A stretch of DNA of 9,104 bases from an uncultured Lachnospiraceae bacterium (GTDB lineage: Bacteria > Bacillota > Clostridia > Lachnospirales > Lachnospiraceae): the NCBI GenBank assembly GCA_910578555.1, contig CAJTPS010000040.1:8193-17296 (forward strand), read 5' to 3'. Position numbers and translations under genes: made by a program. Of this stretch, positions 5,223 to 9,104 are shown in pieces (position 1 is the stretch's first letter; the number at the start of each line of letters is the position of its first letter). A model generated the notes under the pieces. The model made no database searches. It saw only the letters and a program-made list of their open reading frames with translations, and was not told the origin of the DNA.

Positions 5223-6500
5223 TTAATCCGGGCAAAACAGGACTGACACTCTGAATACTCCATTCTCATGCTTAATCGACATACTCCCGCCATATTTCTC
5301 CGCCGTTCTCTCCACGGAGATAAGCCCAATTCCATGGTCGCCTGTCTTACTGCTCTGTATCCTTCCCTGTCTGTCCACTACGATCTCTCCCGCATAGGGA
5401 TTTTCCACAGAAATGAGCAAGGCGTCTTTTACTATTCTCACCGTAAGACTAACCCGGCGTTCCTCTTCCCGAAGCAATCGTACCGCCTCCAGCGCGTTAT
5501 CCAGAAGATTTCCCAAAATGCTGCACAGATCCGTGATCTCTACGGGAAGCTCCGCCGATACCTCTATACAGCATTCCATTACAGTCCCCTCCGCGAGCGC
5601 GACGGAATATTTGTAATTAATCAGCGCATCCAGCGCAATATTCCCGCTATGGGATATCTCCTGGCTCATAGAACTGTTCATGCTAATCATCTCTCTGATC
5701 TGATTCGCTGCTTCTTCTGTCCTGTCTGCATCGAGCAGCGCACCGATAGCCACCATCTGATTCTTCAGATCATGGCGCAGGATACGTGTCTGCTGATAAG
5801 CCTCTTCCCGTTCCGCCGCCTGATTCTCACATACCCGGATCTCCTGCTTATATATCCGGTTCTGTCTCTCCACAAGCGCCTGCCGCCCCATCTTCTCATA
5901 AACATCGAAGATAATGCAATCTATAAGAATCATCATCACTGCTATAACGAAAAATGCGGCATGTGCGCCACTACGAAGCGTGAACACATAAGCACTGTAT
6001 ATGATAAACACGGAGGAAACCGGAATAAGAAAGAGCTCTGCCCAATGGCGGAGCGGAAGTATACCGCCGGAGTCTTTACCCCGCCATCGTCCATACAACT
6101 GCACAGCGATATACATGGCAAGTTTAGAGAGAATATTCCCGACGGTAAAGAAATGCTCCCCTTCCGTTCCGATCAACAGCAGAATATTCCGGGTAATAAC
6201 TTCCACCGCCATCCATGAAGCATTAAAAACCCCTGAACGAAACAACGCCGTTCTTACCCCTCCAGAGCAGGAAAAGATCTGAATCATTGTCACCAGTAAA
6301 ATATTGGTTACGAAGATCAGAACCGGATATTCCGCTTCAATGAGCATAATGAGATACTGCAAAAGTATATATGCGCCCCACGCCGCATATTCCCATCTTC
6401 TATGTCCGGGCGTTCTGCTCTTATACGGTCTCAGATAGACACGGACAATCTGCGCTGCTAACAGCACCATTAACATGTCAAGTAAACTGTAACTATCCAT
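5223..6500 (-). CDS. agrC: AgrC-like GHKL sensor histidine kinase
   Basis: This is the membrane sensor that would detect a secreted peptide and phosphorylate the neighbouring LytTR regulator. The 425-aa product has six or seven hydrophobic segments over residues 5-200, a coiled-coil linker at about 205-240, then the phosphoacceptor motif RHDLKNQM with His243. The GHKL ATPase domain follows: N box NLLDNALEA at 331-339 and G box GDHGIGLISVE at 387-397. Length and order match AgrC/ComD-type kinases of the HPK10 class. The ATG overlaps the 3' end of the regulator gene by 8 bases, with a GAGAGG site, so the two are cotranslated. All catalytic motifs look intact. Its own agr signal source appears broken. 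Confidence 0.88.
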   Translation of the reverse strand: MDSYSLLDMLMVLLAAQIVRVYLRPYKSRTPGHRRWEYAAWGAYILLQYLIMLIEAEYPVLIFVTNILLVTMIQIFSCSGGVRTALFRSGVFNASWMAVEVITRNILLLIGTEGEHFFTVGNILSKLAMYIAVQLYGRWRGKDSGGILPLRHWAELFLIPVSSVFIIYSAYVFTLRSGAHAAFFVIAVMMILIDCIIFDVYEKMGRQALVERQNRIYKQEIRVCENQAAEREEAYQQTRILRHDLKNQMVAIGALLDADRTEEAANQIREMISMNSSMSQEISHSGNIALDALINYKYSVALAEGTVMECCIEVSAELPVEITDLCSILGNLLDNALEAVRLLREEERRVSLTVRIVKDALLISVENPYAGEIVVDRQGRIQSSKTGDHGIGLISVERTAEKYGGSMSIKHENGVFRVSVLFCPD

Positions 6501-7251
6501 TCTTCATCCTCTCTTTGCCGGACAGTGCCACCAGTCTGTCCTGAACTTTTTTTCTTCTGTCTTCGCTGATCTGCAGCCTGCTGCCATCCAGCAATACAAC
6601 CTCCGTAGACTTAAATGTCTGTATAAAGTCATAATTCACCAGATAAGACTGGTGTATCCGCAGAAACCGTCCATTTACGGATGCCACCTTTTTTTCAATA
6701 TCGTTCATTCTTCCGTAAAACCTATCCTGCTGCAAATCGCTTTCCTCATGCCCGTTTTCCGTCATATGAATAGCGATGATCCTTTTGTTACTCTCAAAGT
6801 ATTTGATACTGTTAAGCGCCACCTTATAATAGGTCTTTTTATAAGAAAAAGTGAAATATCCCGCCCGCTCCCGCAGCCTTTCACACGCATCCAGAAAGGC
6901 TGCGCGAAATGCCGTCTCCCGGATCGGTTTGTCCAGAAAACGGAATGGTTCCGTAGCCAGTAACGCTTTCAGGTATTCCTCATGTCCCGACAGATATATA
7001 ATCAAGACCGGCTGTTCCAGCTTTCTCAGCTCCTTTGCCGTGCGTATACCATTCATATGTACCATCTCGATATCCAGATAGATCAGGTCAAAACAAACCT
7101 GCTGTTCCGTAAACGCCCGGATCAGCGCTGAACCGTCGGTAAACACGTCGCAGCTAATCTCAACACCGTACTCTGCTGCCATATTATATAGGAGCTTCTC
7201 CACGCTGCTGCCAAACAGCACATCATCGTCGCATATAGCAATGTTGATCAT
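6493..7251 (-). CDS. agrA: AgrA-like LytTR response regulator
   Basis: This cytoplasmic transcription factor would bind promoter DNA after phosphorylation by the adjacent kinase. The 252-aa product starts with a receiver domain: the acidic trio Asp8-Asp9-Asp10, phosphoacceptor Asp60 in LIYLDIE, and Lys108 in FLDKPI. A LytTR DNA-binding domain follows from about 140 to 243, with FLRIHQSYLVNYDFI and the DGSRLQIS strand typical of the fold. The start at 7251 is chosen for its AGGAGGA site 5 bases upstream; an in-frame ATG at 7284 lacks one. It is first in the operon, has its own promoter, and overlaps the kinase gene. Without an intact signal gene here, it may answer to another peptide or be an orphan. 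Confidence 0.88.
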   Translation of the reverse strand: MINIAICDDDVLFGSSVEKLLYNMAAEYGVEISCDVFTDGSALIRAFTEQQVCFDLIYLDIEMVHMNGIRTAKELRKLEQPVLIIYLSGHEEYLKALLATEPFRFLDKPIRETAFRAAFLDACERLRERAGYFTFSYKKTYYKVALNSIKYFESNKRIIAIHMTENGHEESDLQQDRFYGRMNDIEKKVASVNGRFLRIHQSYLVNYDFIQTFKSTEVVLLDGSRLQISEDRRKKVQDRLVALSGKERMKNG

Positions 7252-7331
7252 TCTCTTCCTCCTGTCTCCCGACCAGATTTTCATAGCACAGTTTTCAGAT
7301 CTTACAGATAATTTATGCGTTGTAGTTTTTT

Positions 7332-7361
7332 ATTTTAACATATTAAGCGGGTTGTTTTCAA
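7332..7361 (-). promoter_or_regulatory. Promoter of the agr-like operon
   Basis: On the minus strand, a -35 box TTGAAA (7356-7361) and a -10 box TAAAAT (7332-7337) are separated by 18 bp, about 80 bases before the regulator start. The whole interval 7252-7397 is AT-rich. It gives a leader long enough to hold regulatory sites, but I could not identify a clear pair of LytTR binding repeats in it. Confidence 0.5.
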
Positions 7362-7397
7362 ACTTTATACTTCGTTATTAATACGATATATTAAATT

Positions 7398-7922
7398 TTA
7401 TTCTTCAACGTCTACTTCTTCCAGCCTAATTCCTCTGGTGCCTCGCCGTAGAATGCTCTCTACGAAGTCCAACCTTCCTATGAATCCACTTCCATCATAT
7501 CCCTTAATTTTAAATACCACGTTAGAACCGATCTTATCCCGGTCCAGCACCAGTCTGACAATCCTGTTACCCACAGAATTATACTGCGTTTGATCTGACA
7601 TGCATTCCAGTTCTTCCAAAACAGTTGCAAAATATGTGACGTTAATGCCGCTCTCCCTGTTCCATAATTTGATTCCTTTATATATGATATCCTTCTGATA
7701 CATCATGGCTGTTTTAATACAAATGTCAGACATCAGTAGAAATGGCTTACTTATGATATCAGGAAAAAAGACCTCCATTGGAAGACTCATATTAACCATG
7801 TTCCACTGCGGCAGTGTGTCGATCTGTTCTCTGTTTAATAATCTTATATCAAGCTCTCTGTTACTGTTAATTCCATATGGAATCCTGTTTCTTTCATCTG
7901 TTTCTATCAGAAAATATTTCAT
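7398..7922 (-). CDS. Imm11/DUF1629-like immunity-type protein
   Basis: The 174-aa product has no signal peptide or membrane segment and is probably cytoplasmic. Its layout resembles Imm11 (DUF1629) proteins, which are predicted antidotes in polymorphic toxin loci: an N-terminal KYFLIETDERN strand, a middle SLPMEVFFPDIISKPFLLMS segment, and a C-terminal VFKIKG...IGRLDFVESILRRGTRGIRLEEV. The start at 7922 is preferred because GGAAGG lies 6 bases upstream; an in-frame ATG at 7928 would overlap that site. It overlaps the upstream 210-aa gene by about 29 bases, so the two are translationally coupled. The family call rests on remembered pattern only, and the cognate toxin is not identified. Confidence 0.6.
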   Translation of the reverse strand: MKYFLIETDERNRIPYGINSNRELDIRLLNREQIDTLPQWNMVNMSLPMEVFFPDIISKPFLLMSDICIKTAMMYQKDIIYKGIKLWNRESGINVTYFATVLEELECMSDQTQYNSVGNRIVRLVLDRDKIGSNVVFKIKGYDGSGFIGRLDFVESILRRGTRGIRLEEVDVEE

Positions 7923-8526
7923 CGTCATCCTTCCATTCCGTGTTCAATATAACGGCTCTATCCGTATATTCTCCATATATCATCTTAAAGTCTTCTGTCA
8001 AATATACCCCGCTCTTCTGTATGGTCTTCATAATCAGCTCGCTCATGCTTTCTATCATCTTATATATAACGGCATCATACAGTTTAGAGTATTCCACGTC
8101 TACATCCTGCATTTCATATTCCTGCGACCGCTTGAACTCCGTTACAATTCTATCATGAAAATATTCCAGATCGCTTCGATATCGGTCTTGTATATATGAT
8201 GGGCAATAATAACCTGCCGCCTCCTGCTCATCCAGATAAAAACCGCCGTCTAAGAGATCCAGACGATAATCCATACGGTGAGCGTACAGGCTGTAGTTCA
8301 TCAAGCTGACTGCCAGATATTTTATTCTCCCTTTGCGATGTTGCTGCTGCAAGGAAGCGGCGCGTGTTAAAATATCCAAAATAACGGTTCGCAGTTCTTC
8401 CCATATTTCGCGACCGTGCTTATCTATTACCTCCTGCATGACCTGACAGGATTCGCCAAACCGTTCATCCATATACGGCTGTAGCCATTGCGCTATTTCC
8501 TCTTTACGATCATAAAACTGTGTCAT
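7894..8526 (-). CDS. Hypothetical 210-aa helical protein, toxin-locus associated
   Basis: The product is soluble, strongly helical and rich in Glu, Asp, Tyr and Arg. It starts MTQFYDRKEEIAQWLQPYMD and includes REIWEELRTVILDILTRA, a Tyr-rich middle AAGYYCPSYIQDRYRSDLEY and YSKLYDAVIYKMIESMSELI. No catalytic motif, zinc site or membrane segment is apparent. AAAGGTGA lies just upstream of the ATG at 8526. It starts 31 bases after the intron-split gene and overlaps the Imm11-like gene, so the three appear to form one operon. I believe similar hypothetical proteins occur beside polymorphic toxins in Lachnospiraceae, but I cannot name the family. It might be a chaperone, adaptor or second immunity protein. 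Confidence 0.75.
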   Translation of the reverse strand: MTQFYDRKEEIAQWLQPYMDERFGESCQVMQEVIDKHGREIWEELRTVILDILTRAASLQQQHRKGRIKYLAVSLMNYSLYAHRMDYRLDLLDGGFYLDEQEAAGYYCPSYIQDRYRSDLEYFHDRIVTEFKRSQEYEMQDVDVEYSKLYDAVIYKMIESMSELIMKTIQKSGVYLTEDFKMIYGEYTDRAVILNTEWKDDDEIFSDRNR

Positions 8527-8557
8527 TTTTCACCTTTGTTTCGCCATATTGGCCCAA

Positions 8558-8770
8558 TTATTTCTTATATTTCTGCAGGTATCCCTGTAGCAGCCGAATC
8601 ATATCATCCTGCCAGTCCTGATGTTCCAGCACTGTCCCTGTGTTCAGGTCATAAACCGCAACTGCCTCTCCCGTTGTCTCCAGTACGTTGTAGCTATAAG
8701 TGATTTCTAATATCCCGTTGTTATTGTATGTAACTTCCGTATCGACGTGGCAGTGGTATCCTCCGGTCAA
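8558..8770 (-). pseudogene. 3' exon of a gene interrupted by a group II intron
   Basis: After the intron end at 8771, the frame continues as LTGGYHCHVDTEVTYNNNG, LEITYSYNVLETTGEAVAVY and DWQDDMIRLLQGYLQKYKK, 70 residues to the TAA at 8558-8560. This is a beta-rich segment ending in a helix, as in small secreted or effector-type domains. An apparent start codon at 8878 lies inside the intron and is not real. The 5' exon lies beyond the right edge. If the intron splices, the gene could still be expressed; if not, it is disrupted. The family is not recognised. Its place upstream of an Imm11-like gene suggests, by inference only, the end of a toxin-type protein. Confidence 0.6.
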
Positions 8771-8804
8771 GTAGACATACCCCTTGCAGGGTATGCCCCT
8801 CACA

Positions 8805-8837
8805 GAACCGGACGTGCGGCTTTTCCGCATCCGGCTC
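8805..8837 (-). ncRNA. Group II intron domain V
   Basis: The hairpin begins GAGCCGGATGCGG and ends CCGCACGTCCGGTTC, with the catalytic AGC triad near its base and the expected asymmetric bulge. It measures 33 nt where 34 is usual. The tip reads AAAAG between GCGG and CCGC rather than a closing pair with a GAAA tetraloop. Domain V is the metal-binding active site of the ribozyme. Confidence 0.8.
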
Positions 8838-8855
8838 TTTACAAAACTGATTCTT

Positions 8856-9104
8856 CTACAGCTGTCCTGCATATACACTTACATAGATTTTCGGTTTTGC
8901 CAATGGATACACCTTTAGCATTTCGTTAAATCCCTCCCAGCTGTAGCTTTTCCTCTGGCTCCTGCGGTTCAGCCATTTGAACAGGCTCTTTACCACCTCT
9001 CGCCTGAATTTGCTGATACTCTGGAAGTTGTCCGTGATTCCATAATAATGGTAATATCCAACAAGAATCTGGTTCAGTTTCTTTATTATGGCTTTTATGG
9101 GGTA
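8856..9104 (-). CDS. ltrA: Group II intron reverse transcriptase/maturase, C-terminal part
   Basis: The last 82 codons of an intron-encoded protein are open from the window edge to the TAG at 8856-8858; the 5' part is missing. The sequence reads IIKKLNQILVGYYHYYGITD, then SLFKWLNRRSQRKSYSWEGF and YPLAKPKIYVSVY, the pattern of the maturase (domain X) C-terminus that binds the intron RNA to aid splicing. The protein ends shortly after this region with no HNH endonuclease domain, so the intron probably belongs to a class that moves without second-strand cleavage by its own protein. The frame looks undamaged in the part visible. Confidence 0.88.
   Translation of the reverse strand, partial: YPIKAIIKKLNQILVGYYHYYGITDNFQSISKFRREVVKSLFKWLNRRSQRKSYSWEGFNEMLKVYPLAKPKIYVSVYAGQL

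Larger units (their letters stand above)
8771..9104 (-). mobile_element. Group II intron, 3' portion (runs off right edge)
   Basis: The minus strand shows, in the expected order, the C-terminus of the intron-encoded maturase, then a domain V hairpin (8805-8837), then a domain VI stem. Domain VI pairs GGCATACC (8791-8798) with GGTATGTC (8774-8781) and leads to the typical 3' end CTAC at 8774-8771. Coding sequence resumes directly after it, marking the 3' splice site. The intron is a self-splicing ribozyme and retroelement that moves by reverse transcription. The 5' part is outside the window. Confidence 0.85.

Noticed and set aside
5268..6218. 316-aa plus-strand open frame
   Set aside because: Antisense to the GHKL kinase, whose H, N and G boxes are all in place; the plus-strand product has no recognisable domain.
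7288..7312. Two ACAG-containing motifs as a LytTR binding pair
   Set aside because: Spacing of 16 bases and poor match after ACAG do not fit the usual direct repeats.
7705..8199. 164-aa plus-strand open frame
   Set aside because: Antisense to the Imm11-like and 210-aa genes; hydrophobic content arises from the complement of charged helices.
8548..8558. Short palindrome ATTGG/CCAAT at the end of the split gene
   Set aside because: Only five base pairs around a single base; too weak to call an operator or terminator.
8771..8878. Apparent N-terminus of a 106-aa protein starting at 8878
   Set aside because: The first part is translated from group II intron domains V and VI, not protein-coding DNA.

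Overview
The window looks like a chromosomal segment from a gut-type Clostridia, most likely Lachnospiraceae. This is inferred from moderate GC with AT-rich intergenic stretches, strong AGGAGG-like ribosome binding sites, and familiar Lachnospiraceae families: an agr-type LytTR/GHKL pair, a PD-(D/E)xK Rpn-like protein, a DUF3892 protein and an Imm11-like protein. Almost every gene lies on the minus strand. The exceptions are tRNA-Ser and the DUF3892 gene.

Region by region. Positions 1-173 hold a 116-bp direct repeat, each copy with an imperfect hairpin. tadA (221-784, minus) is the only housekeeping protein gene; a hairpin lies upstream of it, and a divergent tRNA-Ser(CGA) follows with a clear promoter and terminator. 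From about 1030 onward the DNA is accessory and partly decayed. It holds a possible regulator remnant, then a translationally coupled pair (PD-(D/E)xK protein, then zinc-ribbon membrane protein), then a stretch (2706-3257) of broken genes including a frameshifted lipoprotein. A small intact DUF3892 gene follows on the plus strand.

From 3691 to 4907 lie a fic remnant with a large internal deletion and an eroded SIR2 plus TPR gene, probably a former defence protein. From 4916 to 7251 is an agr-like locus. Its LytTR response regulator and GHKL histidine kinase look intact, but agrB is frameshifted and truncated and no agrD is visible, so signal production at this site is probably lost. From 7398 to 8770 comes an operon-like group: an Imm11-like protein, a 210-aa unknown, and the 3' exon of a gene interrupted by a group II intron. 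The intron's domains V and VI and the C-terminus of its maturase run off the right edge.

Overall, this is a stretch of repeated insertion and decay beside a tRNA gene. I do not see a complete new multi-gene system. The strongest candidates for unexplored biology are the unknown 210-aa protein with its Imm11-like partner next to an intron-split gene, and the unrecognised Trp-rich coding remnant at 2972-3175. No CRISPR array, rRNA, integrase or replication origin is visible.
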